Shown here in pieces: positions 39,901-52,469 of a stretch of DNA of 64,000 nucleotides (position 1 is its first letter; every line of letters begins with the position of its first letter). Source of the stretch: CAWBAT01 sp963810905 (GTDB lineage Bacteria; Acidobacteriota; Terriglobia; Versatilivoradales; Versatilivoraceae); assembly GCA_963810905.1 (NCBI GenBank), contig CAWEPG010000013.1, forward strand, positions 449,706 through 513,705. Reading direction: 5' to 3'. A program made the position numbers and the translations under genes. The notes beneath the pieces were generated by a model. The model did no database searches. It saw only the letters and a program-made list of their open reading frames with translations, and had not been told where the DNA came from.

Positions 39901-42900
39901 TCGACACAGATCCCCACCAGCACTTCCGGCCCCACCCCCAGCTTCCTAAAGTAATGCCCCAGCTGGTTGGCTTTTTGATTCAGCTCGCGATAAGTCAGAC
40001 GGTGGTCTTCAAAGATTACAGCCACCGCATCCGGCGTCCGCTCTACTTGCTCTTCAAACAGTTGATGGATACATTTGTCCCGGGGATATTCGCTCCCAGT
40101 GGCATTCCACTCCTTTAACATCTGCAGCTGCTCGGTCTCAGTCAACAGCGGCAGCCGCGAGATTTGTCCCTCCCGGTTGGCTACCACCGCTTCCAGCAGC
40201 TGCCGGTAATGGACGGCCAATCGCTCCACGGTTTCCAGCTCAAACAAGTCGGCGTTATACTGCAGCAGTCCCACCAGCCCCTCCTCCCGATCAGCTAACG
40301 ATAAGGTCAGATCAAACTTGGCCGTCTCTGTGTCTGCTTCCATCATCATCGAGCTCAGGCCCGCCAGCTCTATAGCTTCCTGCGGAGTGTTCTGTAGGGC
40401 TAACATCACCTGAAACAACGGGGTGCGATTGAGGTTTCGCTCCGGATGCAGTTCCTCCACCAGTTTCTCGAAGGGGATATCCTGGTGAGCATAGGCCCCC
40501 AGACAGGTCGAGCGGACTCGCCGCGATAACTCCTGAAACGAGGGATGGCCCGACAGATCCGTCCGCAACACCAGCGTGTTCGCAAAAAATCCAATCAGCC
40601 CTTCAATCTCAGTCCGAGTCCGATTCGCTATCGGCGTTGCTACCGCCAGGTCTTCCTGCCCCGTGTAGCGATAGAGCAGGACCTGAAATGCCGCCAGCAG
40701 CGTCATGAACAACGTCACCCGTTCGGCCCGGCTCAGCTCTCTGAGTTGATGGCTCAACACCGTCGGCAGCTGAAACCGTACCGAGTCTCCCCTGTGGCTC
40801 ATCACGGGCAGCCGTGGCCGGTCCGTCGGCAGTTCCAATACCTGCGGCGCCCCCTCCAGCTGCTGCTTCCAATACCGCAACTGGCTGTTTAGCACTTCCC
40901 CCGTAAGCCATCCCCGTTGCCACACCGCATAGTCGGCATACTGCACCTTCAAAGGAGGTAACGGCGAAGCCTCCCCTTGGCTGAAAGCTTTGTATAGCGC
41001 CGACAACTCTCGAAACAAGACCCCCCTCGACCATCCATCGGAAGCAATATGGTGCAGCGTCAGCAACAAGACGTGCTCATCAGCCTTCAGCTTCAACAAT
41101 CTGGCACGAATCATCGGACCCGTCGCCAGATCGAAAGGACACATCGCTTCGTCAATCGCCCGCTTCCTGGCTTCGACTTCCCGCTGTTCCTCTGCCACGA
41201 CCCTGAGATCTTCCTCAAGCAGACGGAACGCCGTCGCCGGCCCAATTTCCTGAACCGGGTCGTCCTTCACGATGAAAAACCGCGTCCGCAGCGCTTCGTG
41301 ACGTCGGACAATCTCCTCCAGGCTCTGCTCCAGAGCAGCTACATTGAGCTCCCCTTTCAGGCGTATCGCAAGGGGCATGTTGTAGGCGCAGCTGCCCGGC
41401 TCAAACTGATCGAGAAACCACAACCGCCGCTGAGCAAAGGAGAGGGGCAAAGGCACTTCTCGCCGAGCCGGCAGAATCGGAGAGACAGACGTCCCTTGTC
41501 GGCCCTGCCGCAGCACTTCGATGGCTTCCGCCAGACCTGCCACCGTCGGTGCTTCAAACAATCTTCGCAACGGAAACTGCACCTGGAAGATTTCTTGTAT
41601 CCGGGACATCATCTGTGTCGCTTGCAGCGAATGGCCCCCCAAATCAAAGAAACTATCCAGGACGCTTACCTGTTCTACTTTTAATACTCCCGTCCAGATT
41701 TCCGCTAAAACTCTCTCCACCGACGTACGCGGGGCCATGAAAGAACGACCCACTTCCAGGCTTTCCCAGTCGAGGGCCTGTAATGCCTTCCGATCTACTT
41801 TCCCGTTGGGAGTCAGCGGCGTTGACTCTAAGAAGACGTATCTTCCAGGCACCATGTAACTGGGCAGGTATGTACTCAGGTGTGACCTCAGTTCGCTTGC
41901 ACTTAAAACATTGGGGGGAACTGAAACGACATAGGCCACAAGGATCTTTTCACCATGTTGCTCTTCTCGGCCTTCAACGAGGCAGGATTTGACGCACGGA
42001 TGCCGACCGAGAACCGCCATGATTTCTCCCGGTTCGATGCGAACACCACGAATCTTCACCTGGTCATCAAGACGACCGAGGACTTCCAGTGTGCCGTCCG
42101 GACGAAAACGGCCTCCGTCGCCGGTGTAGTAAACCAGATCGAGCGGATCGTCGCGAAAAGGGTTTTTCACAAACCGCTTCCGTTGTTCCTCCGGGGCGTT
42201 GATGTAACCGAGTGTGCGGAACGGTGTGCGTATAATAATCTCTCCGTGCTCCCCAATCCCACAAGCTTGACCGTTCTCATTCAAAACCAACGCCTGGGTT
42301 TGTGGAAGCGGCCTGCCGACCAGCTGTAACCCGGGAGTTGGTTCGTCGGGCACCATATGAAAGCACTTCACTAGTGTGGTTTCTGTGGGGCCATACAGGT
42401 TCACGATGTGTCCTGATTGGGGAAACCTCTCTCGCCAGCGTCTTACCAGACCCTCACCCAGACCCTCACCGGCAAAGAAAACCCACCGCAGACAACGAAG
42501 GCTCGCTTGGCCCAAGTCGTGGTCAAGCCACGCTTGCGCCAGGGTGGGAACCATATGGACCAGTGTGATCCCATCTCGATCTAGCCAGGCCAAAACCCGG
42601 TCAGATGCGGGATCGACCGACTCGTTGGGCAGACACAAAGTTGCTCCGCTGACTAACGGCAGGAATATGTCCCGGAGAACAGGATCGAAAGACAAGTTCG
42701 TCAGTTGGGCACACCTATCTGCTGGCCCGATATCGAACATGCTCTTCTGCCATGTCAAGAAATGGCTGAGGCCCTTGTGACAGCCCAATACTCCTTTGGG
42801 GATGCCCGTAGTACCCGAGGTGAAGAAAATGTAGGCGGGATCTTCTGATGAAACCTCGGGGAGGGTAATACCCTCCAAAGCCCTGCAGTCGTTGGCTGAA

Positions 42901-45900
42901 AGGGGGACTCCCTCCTGGGACGCCACGTGAATAATGGTCAAACCAGGTAATTTGCGCAGCCACTCGTCATCCTGCCGCCAGTCCCCGACATATAAGAGAT
43001 ACTTGGCGCCTGCCTCGCTCATCATTAGCCTTTGACGATGAAAAGGCTGGTTCCGATCGATTGTCAGCAAAACTCCGCCGCTCAGGAACACACCCACGAC
43101 ACTGGCAATTAGCCCGAAACTCCGAGGGCCAGCAACCGCCGCCACGTCGCCCCCCTTAATTCCATGGACTGCTAAGGCACGGGCGAGGCTGTGGGCGCTC
43201 GCAGAGAGTTCCTTGTAGGTCCACGAGCGGCTCTCTTGGACAACAGCCATTTGCTGGGGAGATTGTTTCACCCAGGAAAGAAACTCACTTGTAACGGTGT
43301 CCATGTGCGGCTGTGGCAAGACCTCCGACGGGTCGGGCAGGAATTTCCGCGAGCGCTCTGTGACTAAGGAATAGTATCGAATCGACTGTTGGGGAGCCTC
43401 GACGATTTGCTCGACCAGATGTTTGAATTGTTCGAGCATTTCATCCATTCGATCTGTATCAAAGAGATCAGTATTAAACACGAGGTTCAGCCGCATCCCC
43501 TCTTCATTAGGGGCGACATACAGCTCCAAATCAAACTTTGGTATCACTTCGGCCCGCCGTATATGTTCAACCCCTAGACCCGCCAGCTCGAAGGAATCGT
43601 CAGACACGTTGATCAGGTTCAGCATCACCTGAAACAACGGGGTACGATTGAGATTTCGTTCCGGCTGTAGTTCCTCCACTAGTTTCTCGAAGGGGAGGTC
43701 CTGGTGAGTATAGGCGTCCAGACAGGTCGAGCGGACTCGCCGCAATAACTCCTGAAACGAGGGATCCCCCGACAGATCGGTCCGCAGCACCAGCGTATTC
43801 ACAAAAAACCCGATCAGTCCCTCCATCTCAGTCCGAGTCCGATTCGCTATCGGTGTTCCGACCACCAGGTCTTCCTGCCCCGAGTAACGATAGAGCAAGG
43901 TCTGGAATGCCGCCAGCAGCGTCATGAACAACGTCACCCCTTCGGCCCGGCTCAGCTTCTTCAACTTCTCACTGAGCTCGGGCGAAAGGGTCAGACTTCG
44001 CCTCTCCCCACGGAAGGTCTGCACCGTCGGCCGCCGCCCATCGGTCGGCAGTTCCAATACCTGCGGCGCTCCCTCCAGCTGCTGCTTCCAATACCGCAAC
44101 TGGCTGTCCAGCACCTCCCCCCTCAGCCATCCCCGCTGCCACACCGCATAGTCGGCATACTGTAGCTTCAAAGGAGGCAGCGGCGAAGCCTCCCCTTGGC
44201 TGAAGGCTTTGTACAGCGCCGACAACTCCCGAAACAAGACCCCCATCGACCAGCCATCGGAAGCAATGTGGTGCAGCGTCAGCAATAAGACATGCTCATC
44301 AGCGTCCAACTTCACCAACCGGGCCCGCATCAGCGGACCCGTCGCCAGATCAAAAGGACACAGCGCTTCCGCCTGGGCCCGCTTGCGGACTTCGGCTTCC
44401 CGCTGTTCCTCTGCCACCGCCGTGAGATCTTCCACGGGCAGGACAAAGGAAGTCATGGGGGTGATGATCTGAATGGGTTCGTCATTGTGGGTGACAAAGG
44501 CGGTCCGCAGCACTTCGTGGCGTTGGATAATCTCCCTCAGGCTCTGCTCCAGCGCCGCGGCCTTCAGCTCCCCTTTCAGGCGTATGGCAAAGGGCATGTT
44601 GTAGGCGCAACTGCCCGGCTCGAACTGATCGAGAAACCATAACCGCTGCTGCGCAAACGACAGGGGCAAAGCCTGTTGTCGCGGCGCCGGTAGAATCGGA
44701 GGGGCCGACCCCCCTTGTCGATCCTGCCGCAGCACTTCGATGGTTTCCGCCAGACCCGCCAACGTCTGGGCTTCAAACATTCTTCGCAACGGCACTTCCA
44801 CCTGGAAGGCTTCCCGCACCTGCGACATCACCCGCGTCGCCAGCAGCGAGTGCCCCCCCAGCTCGAAAAAGTTGTCCTGAACCCCAACGCTATCCCGCTT
44901 CAAAACCTCCGCCCAGATACTGGCCAGCACCTCCTCGATCGGGGTGCGCGGCACCACAAAGCCCCTTTCCAGTCCGGAACGGCCCAGCTCGGGTGCCGGT
45001 AAGGCCTTTCGATCGACCTTGCCATTGGGAGTCAGCGGTAACCCGTCGAGGAACACAAAACTCGAAGGAACCATATAGGCAGGAAGCTTCTCTTTGAGGT
45101 CACTGCGCAGTTCATTGACTGTGGCAGTCTGTCCCGGCTTCCGAACCACATAGGCCACCAGACGCTTGTCGCCCGGCCTGTCCTCCCGCGCCAGAACGAC
45201 AGCTTGTCGGACAGCGGGATGCTCTTCTAAAGCGGCTTCAATCTCCCCCGGCTCAATCCGATAGCCTCGGATCTTGACCTGCTGGTCTATCCGGCCCAAA
45301 TACTCGATGTCACCGTTCAACAGATAACGTGCTAAATCTCCTGTCTTGTACAACCGTCCGCCCACCTGGTCATCGAAGGGATTGGGAACGAACTTCTCCG
45401 CGGTCAAATCGGGTCGATTGTGATATCCCCTACACAGTCCAGCGCCCGCCACATAGATCTCACCCGCCACCCCCACCGGAACCAGCTGAAGCTGATGATC
45501 CAGAATGTAGAGAGCAAGGTCTGGAATTTGTCGGCCAATCAAACTCCCTGAATTGATACTGCAATCATCACCCATCAGCGGACGATACGTCACGTGGACC
45601 GTTGTCTCAGTGATGCCATACATGTTTACCAACTGGGGGGACTCAGCTCCGAATCGTTCAACCCATGGCGTCAGACTCCTGAAGTCAAGGGCTTCCCCAC
45701 CTAGAATGATCGTGCGCAATCGAGCGGGCTTCAAGACATCCGCGGATTGCCCTACTATCTCAACGAGTTGACGAAAAGCCGAAGGAGTTTGATTGAGCAC
45801 CGTCACTTGGCTTTGTTGCAGTAACTCGTAGAATGCTTCAGGCGTTCGAGTCACCCAAAAAGGTACCACGACCAGCCGGCCACCACTCAAAAATGGTCCC

Positions 45901-48900
45901 CAGATTTCCCACACAGAAAAATCAAACGCATAAGAATGGAAGAGTGTCCACACGTCATGATGGTCGAAGTGGAACCACGAATGTGTGGCAAGGAACAATC
46001 GAACGACATTCTGGTGGGTTATTTTTACCCCTTTTGGCCTGCCTGTGGATCCGGATGTATATATGACATAGGCCAAGTTTTCAGACTGGACGCCGGCGTT
46101 CAGATTGACGGTGCTTTCGGAGGCAATCTGATCCCAGTTCGTATCCAGGCAGACTATCGTAGGTGCCAAGCAAGGAAGATCTTTAGCCAACTCTTGCCCG
46201 ACCAGCAGCACTGGAATTTGGGCGTCTCCCATTAAGAAAGCTAACCGTTCCTTAGGATAGCTTGGGTCCAGTGGGACATAAGCGCCCCCCGCCTTCAGGA
46301 TCCCCAACAGCCCAATGACCATCTCCAGCGAGCGCTCCACACAGATCCCCACCAGCACTTCCGGCCCCACCCCCAGCTTCCTCAAGTAATGCCCCAGCTG
46401 GTTGGCTTTTTGATTCAGCTCCCGGTAGGTCAGCCGGTGGTCTTCAAAGACTACCGCCACCGCCTCCGGCGTCCGCTCTACTTGCTCTTCAAACAGCTGA
46501 TGGATACATTTGTCCTGGGGATATTCGCTCCCAGTGGCATTCCACTCCCTTAACATCTGCTGCCGCTCGGTCTCGGTCAACAGCGGCAGCCGAGAGATCC
46601 TTCCCTCAGGGTTCGCCACTACCCCCTCCAGCAAGACCTGGTAATGACCCAGCATCCGCTCGATCGTCTCTCCCTCAAACAGGTCACTGTTGTACTCCAA
46701 CCATCCCTCCACGCCTTCTTCTTTCTCCGTCAGCGAAAGCGTCAGATCAAACTTGGCTGTCTCTCTTTGTCTCCCACCATCATCTTCAAGCTCAGGCCCG
46801 CCAGCTCTTTCGCTTCCTGCGGAGTATTCTGTAGGACGAGCATCACCTGAAACAGGGGGGTACGATTGAGATTTCGTTCCGGCTGTAGTTCCTCCACTAG
46901 TTTCTCGAAGGGGAGGTCCTGGTGAGTATAGGCGTCCAGACAGGTCGAGCGGACTCGCCGCAATAACTCCTGAAACGAGGGATTCCCCGACAGATCGGTC
47001 CGCAGCACCAGCGTATTCACAAAAAACCCGATCAGTCCCTCCATCTCAGTCCGAGTCCGATTGGCTATCGGTGTTCCGACCACCAGGTCTTCCTGCCCCG
47101 AGTAACGATAGAGCAAGGTCTGGAATGCCGCCAGCAGCGTCATGAACAACGTCACCCCTTCGGCCCGGCTCAGCTTCTTCAACCCCCCACTGAGCTCGCG
47201 GCGAAAGGGTCAGACTTCGCCTCTCCCCACGGAAGGTCTGCACCGTCGGCCGCCGCCCATCGGTCGGCAGTTCCAATACCTGCGGCGCTCCCTCCAGCTG
47301 CTGCTTCCAATACCGCAACTGGCTGTCCAGCACCTCCCCCCTCAGCCATCCCCGCTGCCACACCGCATAGTCGGCATACTGTAGCTTCAAAGGAGGCAGC
47401 GGCGAAGCCTCCCCTTGGCTGAAGGCTTTGTACAGCGCCGACAACTCCCGAAACAAGACCCCCATCGACCAGCCATCGGAAGCAATGTGGTGCAGCGTCA
47501 GCAATAAGACATGCTCATCAGCGTCCAACTTCACCAACCGGGCCCGCATCAGCGGACCCGTCGCCAGATCAAAAGGACACAGCGCTTCCGCCTGGGCCCG
47601 CTTGCGGGCTTCGGCTTCCCGCTGTTCCTCTGCCACCGCCGTGAGATCTTCCACGGGCAGGACAAAAGAAGTCATGGGGGTGATGATCTGAATGGGTTCG
47701 TCATTGTGGGTGACAAAGGCGGTCCGCAGCACTTCGTGGCGTTGGATAATCTCCCTCAGGCTCTGCTCCAGCGCCGCGGCCTTCAGCTCCCCTTTCAGGC
47801 GTATGGCAAAGGGCATGTTGTAGGCGCAACTGCCCGGCTCAAACTGATCGAGAAACCATAACCGCTGCTGCGCAAACGACAGGGGCAAAGCCTGTTGTCG
47901 CGGCGCCGGTAGAATCGGAGGGGCCGACCCCCCTTGTCGATCCTGCCGCAGCACTTCGATGGTTTCCGCCAGACCCGCCAACGTCTGGGCTTCAAACATT
48001 CTTCGCAACGGCACTTCCACCTGAAAGGCTTCCCGCACCTGCGACATCACCCGCGTCGCCAGCAGCGAGTGCCCCCCCAGCTCGAAAAAGTTGTCCTGAA
48101 CCCCAACGCTATCCCGCTTCAAAACTTCCGCCCAGATACTGGCCAGCACCTCCTCGATCGGGGTGCGCGGCACCACCAAGCCCCTTTCCAGTCCGGAACG
48201 TCCCAGCTCGGGTGCCGGTAAGGCCTTTCGATCGACCTTGCCATTGGGAGTCAGCGGTAACCCATCGAGGAACACAAAACTCGAAGGAACCATATAGGCA
48301 GGAAGCTTCTCTTTGAGGTCACTGCGCAGTTCATTGACTGTGGCAGTCTGTCCCGGCTTCCGAACCACATAGGCCACCAGACGCTTGTCGCCCGGCCTGT
48401 CCTCCCGCGCCAGAACGACAGCTTGTCGGACAGCGGGATGCTCTTCTAAAGCGGCTTCAATCTCCCCCGGCTCAATCCGATAGCCTCGGATCTTGACCTG
48501 CTGGTCTATCCGGCCCAGAAAATGAAGGTTGCCATCCGCATCGTAGCGCGCCAGGTCGCCGGTCCGGTACAAACGTGCTCCCGTCTCTTCACTGAAAGGA
48601 TGGGGAACGAAGCGTTCCGCTGTCAGTTCAGGCCGATTGTAGTAGCCTCGGGCTAAGCCGACTCCTCCAACGTACAGCTCCCCAACCGCCCCGATGGGTA
48701 CCGGGTTCCGGTGGGAGTCCAATAAGTAAATCTGAGTGTTCGCAATGGGTCGGCCAATCGGCAAATCCTCTGCCGAAATCATCCTGCCGGCGCTCGCATT
48801 CGCAGTAATCTCTGTTGGTCCATAGAGATTCCAGATCTCAACCTGCGGCAGCGCGAGCAAAGACTTTTCCACTAACTCTTTGCTTAGCCTTTCCCCACCC

Positions 48901-51105
48901 AGCAATAGGCCGGTCAGGCTTTCCGCTGGAAGTGTTGCCTGCCCCGAATGAACTGCCTCAATTATCGATTCCCATAAGGACGGCACGCAGTTGAACCCTA
49001 TCCGGACTCGACCCTCTAGTGCCCGGGCTAATGCTGCCGGTTGAGTTGCAGTATCCTGCGAAACAATCCAGATCTCACCGCCGCGCAGCAGGGGAGCCCA
49101 CAGTTGTTTCAGAGAGGCGTCAAACGATAGCCCACTGACCATGGGAATACACTCTACATTGCCGCCCACTAAACTTCGATTGACCCAACTGAGATAGTTG
49201 ATCAGGCCTGTGTGCTCAATCATAACTCCCTTGGGGTTTCCGGTGGACCCAGAGGTGTACATCACATAGGCCAGATGCTCCGGCAGGCTTCGGCATACAG
49301 GATTCTGCTTCCTCTGCTGTGCAATGGCACCCCAGTCGCTGTCAAGGCAGACTACTTTAGCTCCCATATCCGGAAGTCTCCGCTCAAGGCTTTGTTGGGT
49401 CAGCAACACGGGCGCCTGAATATCCTCCATTATGAAAGCCAGCCTCTCCGCAGGATAATTCGGGTCTAGTGGGACGTATGCTCCACCCGCCTTTAGAATC
49501 CCCAACAGTCCGATCACCATCTCCAGGGAGCGCTCCAGACAGATCCCCACCAGCACGTCCGGCCCCACCCCCCGCTTCCTCAAGTAATGCCCCAGCTGGT
49601 TGGCTCTTTGATTCAACTCCCGGTAGGTCAGCCGGCGGTCTCCAAAGACTACTGCCACCGCTTCCGGCGTTCGCTTGACTTGGTCTTCAAATATTTGATG
49701 AAAACACCGGTCCTTGCAATATTCTTTTTTCGTGGTGTTCCATTCGATGAGTAGCTGGTGGCGTTCTTTCTGGGTCAGAATGGGAAAATCGCAAAGTCGC
49801 CGCCAAGGATTGGATACAATTTCTTCCAGCGCGATCTCGAACTGACTGAGTAGACGGGCAATCGTGGCATCGTCAAAGCGCTGTCGATCATAGTTGATCT
49901 CTAGCAGAAGACTCCGCTCCAAACATCCACGGATCGTCAGAGGATAGTTTGTCCTCCCGATCAAGCCGAAATCTCCGCTTTTCAAAGCTCTTCGATCGCT
50001 TCCGCAAGGATGAATTGAGTTCGTAGTTCTCAAAAACCAGGAGGCTTTCAAACAGGGGTTGGCCAGGGTCTATCTCCGCCCACTGCTGCACCTTGAATAA
50101 CGGCGTGTGCTCGTGCTCCCTAACAGCTATCCATTGAGCCCGCAACTGCTTCAGCCATGGCAGCAGCAAATTGTCCGGTGATACTTGAACCCGTACCGGC
50201 AATGTGTTAATCAGGACCCCCACCATGGACTCGGCACCCTCCAGCGCTGATTTCCGACAGGCCCTCGTCACGCCGAAAACTACTTCCTCTTCGCCGCTAT
50301 AACGGCTCAACAGTAATGCCCAAACTCCTTGCAGCAGAGTATTGAGCGTCACTTGGTGTTCGTCCGCCAGCTCGCGGAGTTCAACGGTTAGCTGGCGGGA
50401 GAACCGGACGACCTGATTCCCGAACCTCTCTTCCGAATCAGACCCGCCAATCTGGGCCTTGCCTATGTCGATCGGGGTGGGCATGATCGCCCCCTGTAAC
50501 GTCTTCCGCCAGAAGCTCTCAGAGCAGCTGAAGTCCTGTTTACCCAACCAATCGATGTAGTCTTCGAAAGGACGGGGCCTTTTCAACTGGATGTCCCTTC
50601 CGCGAACGGCTGCCTCGTAGAAAGCAAAAAGCTCTTCCAGCAGTAACAGCCGGGACCGTCCGTCAAGCAAGGCGTGGTGTGAAGTCCAGACCAACTGGTA
50701 ATTCGCCTCTTTCAAGCGGAAAAGCGCCACCCGCAGCAGCGGTGCCTGGGTCAGCTCAAACCCCCGACGGCGATCAGATTCCAGATAGTCCTGTAGACCT
50801 TGTTCTTGCTCCGGCCCTGACAACTCCCGCCAGTCTTGCTCCTCAAACGGTAGCTGCACAGATTGATGCACGGTCTGGAGAGGCTCTTCCTGGCCACCCA
50901 GGCAAAAACTGGTTCTCAGAACGCTGTGCCTTTCCATAATTCGCCGCCAGGCTAACCGGAACGCAGTGACATTCAGTTCCTCTCTCAATTCCGCGACCAT
51001 CTGTTGGACATATACGCCGGAATGCGGACTATAGAGGCTGTGGAACAGCATGCCTTCCTGCATGGGAGACAGCGCGTAGCAGGCTGCGATATCCGGCTTG
51101 GTCAT
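36996..51105 (-). CDS. NRPS1: four-module synthetase (C-A-T x4) with C-terminal AAR-like reductase (three frameshifts)
   Basis: About 4,700 residues when repaired. Approximate domains: C1 51080-49830 (HHALLDGRS), A1 49700-48200, T1 48140-47960, C2 47900-46540, A2 46510-44990, T2 44920-44740, C3 44690-43330, A3 43290-41760, T3 41720-41520, C4 41460-40110, A4 40080-38590, T4 38540-38340, reductase from 38245. Pocket codes by the GrsA convention: A1 D-A-K-N-L-G-L-A-N-K (unassigned); A2 D-F-W-N-I-G-M-V-H-K, the standard threonine code; A3 D-P-R-H-F-A-L-L-V-K in a divergent domain (unassigned); A4 D-I-L-H-L-G-L-I-Y-K (glycine-like). Frame breaks: 49960-49990, 47197 (one extra base compared with the duplicate copy) and 46760-46767 (GAGAGA expansion). 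GAGGG precedes the ATG at 51105. The opening C domain suggests an acylated or externally supplied first unit. Confidence 0.92.
36999..38245 (-). other. AAR-like NAD(P) thioester reductase domain of NRPS1
   Basis: Same domain as in NRPS2, about 415 residues, beginning SSPHLKIERRSLLSLLGTGK. Key segments: SLTGLIPSATDYGHAVAKK, ITTGHATIAATVVL, nucleotide-binding VGILGLGSIGRTALRLML, LIVGTTNVPEVLDLELV, and FRMTGCVLSSLLSARYTELE with the putative catalytic Cys, followed by LALGFRAFNLHCEG, which resembles the AAR C-terminal segment VRHGFQPLAL. The two copies differ at many residues yet keep these motifs, which argues both work. It does not have the N-terminal TGxxGFxG and YxxxK features of the usual NRPS terminal SDR reductase. 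Confidence 0.72.
43643..45298 (-). repeat. 1.66-kb near-identical internal duplication, copy A (within A2-T2-C3)
   Basis: Nearly identical to 46861-48517, offset about 3,219 bases. It covers the C-terminal end of an A domain, the T domain and most of the next C domain. The copies diverge abruptly on both sides, inside the A domain and inside the C-domain C-terminal half. Confidence 0.85.
46861..48517 (-). repeat. 1.66-kb near-identical internal duplication, copy B (within A1-T1-C2)
   Basis: Partner of 43643-45298. This copy has one extra base at about 47197 (CTCGCGGCG against CTCGGGCG) and a small TTCT to CCCC change just before, which causes one of the frame breaks in NRPS1; copy A gives the intact reading. 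Confidence 0.85.
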
Positions 51106-52422
51106 CAATATTCCCTCAATTGGGGGAAGCAAACCGTTGGGTTTGCATCCAGTTATGCAGCTCTCAACTCTTTAGCGCCCGATCTGACTGAAGGGTAACC
51201 GGATCGAGCGAAGCGGCGTCCCCCCAGCTTTGTAGGGCACAACATAGCAAACAGCTTCATTACGGATCAACGAACTGTGGCGGCTGATCTTGATTATTTC
51301 TCGGTTTCCGGTCTGACAAAGGCAAATGGAAGAGACCGAGCATTTTGGGGGCCATCGAGTTCAGTAAAGGATGAGATTAACTCACTAATTTTGTAGGAGA
51401 TAGGATGTAAGTATCCAGTAGTGAGGGGGGCTCTATCCATGAATGGGTAAATCTTTTCCAGAATTAGCCATTTCCGAGTAGAATTTTCTCTTTTGGCACC
51501 AGTCCTTTGCAGCAAATCACACCAAGGTTCTCCTTTGCCAAAAGCTCATTCAGTCTAATTTGGCCTTGCTTTTCCGTTTTTCCGTCCTCGAAGGTCTGTT
51601 CCGGTGATTAGAGTGGTGGTGGATTGGGAGAGTAGAGAGGCAGTCGTGACCGAGGTGAAGCTCCGGAACATGCTTCCCCGGAGCGAAATGACGTCGCTTC
51701 GAAGACTTTCGTAGATGAATTCGGCTCGGTGTGGCAATTGATGAAAATTAGTGTGAGGGAGAATGCACAGCGGGTGTCGAAGGTGCACAACCTTCCTATC
51801 AGTGATGAAGACTCCCAAGTTTCTGGAAGTCCCATGGCTGTGGAGAACTCTGGAGGCCCAACCGCCCAGAACTCCGGAGAGCCTATCTAGGGAAAAGTAG
51901 TCCCTACATTTGTTTCTGTCGGTATCTCGGGGGACTCTCCTAGACACAGCCCTGTGCCATGTAGCCTTCTCTCAAATCAGGATCTCCGCAGGAATGTGTA
52001 CCCTACCATGCAACTGGCGAATTATGTTGATGGAAAGATCCCGACCAGGGTCCAGTGTTTCTGCAACTCTGCCATGTGTCCCCAAGATAGGTTCCAAATC
52101 GAATCGTGCAAACCCTTCCTGTCCACCTGAAACATAATGGCCTCAACGGGGTCAGCGGGAGGATCCATCGGATACTGTTTGTCCTCGTAGGCCTCCACTC
52201 GTGTCGAGGAATTGTGGCGCAAATTAGCAATTCGCCATAGACAAGCGAGAAATTAGGCAAGAAAGCCAGCAATGAGCAGAAAACAAATGTGCTGTAAATG
52301 GCTCGTCTATATGAGCCACATTTTCATTTGTTAGCCCGTTTGTTAGCAAAAACCCAACGAGCTGCTTGAGAAAATCGATCTATGTTTGTAAGTACCTTAT
52401 AATGCAGTAGTTGTAAGATGGT
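51106..52422. other. Region upstream of the NRPS operon, no gene recognised
   Basis: About 1.3 kb without a recognisable gene on either strand. The operon promoter should lie in its left part, since NRPS1 starts at 51105. No clear regulator-binding palindrome or riboswitch could be assigned. The following stretch 52470-53016 holds repeats and a 12-base C run (52874-52885) but no gene. Confidence 0.4.
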
Positions 52423-52469
52423 TGGTTGCGGGGGCGGGATTTGAACCCGCGACCTTTGGGTTATGAGCC
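52423..52469 (-). tRNA. 3' fragment of tRNA-Met(CAT), probable attachment-site remnant
   Basis: Reading leftward: anticodon loop CTCATAA with CAT, variable region, T arm GCGGG-TTCAAAT-CCCGC, acceptor strand, and CCA at the 3' end. The 5' half (acceptor, D arm and the full 5' anticodon stem) is absent; the sequence before the anticodon loop is AT-rich and does not pair. Tyrosine integrases use such 3' tRNA segments as att sites and leave a copy behind. No integrase gene is in view. Confidence 0.65.

Noticed and set aside
44209..47691. Identical 87-codon plus-strand frames at 44209 and 47428, with relatives at 24562 and 40990
   Set aside because: They are antisense shadows of conserved T-C segments of the NRPS genes; their identity comes from the DNA duplication.
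17445..51105. Thioesterase or SDR-type terminal reductase at the end of an NRPS
   Set aside because: No GxSxG alpha/beta-hydrolase segment and no TGxxGFxG SDR motif after any T domain; NRPS3, NRPS4 and NRPS5 end shortly after the carrier.
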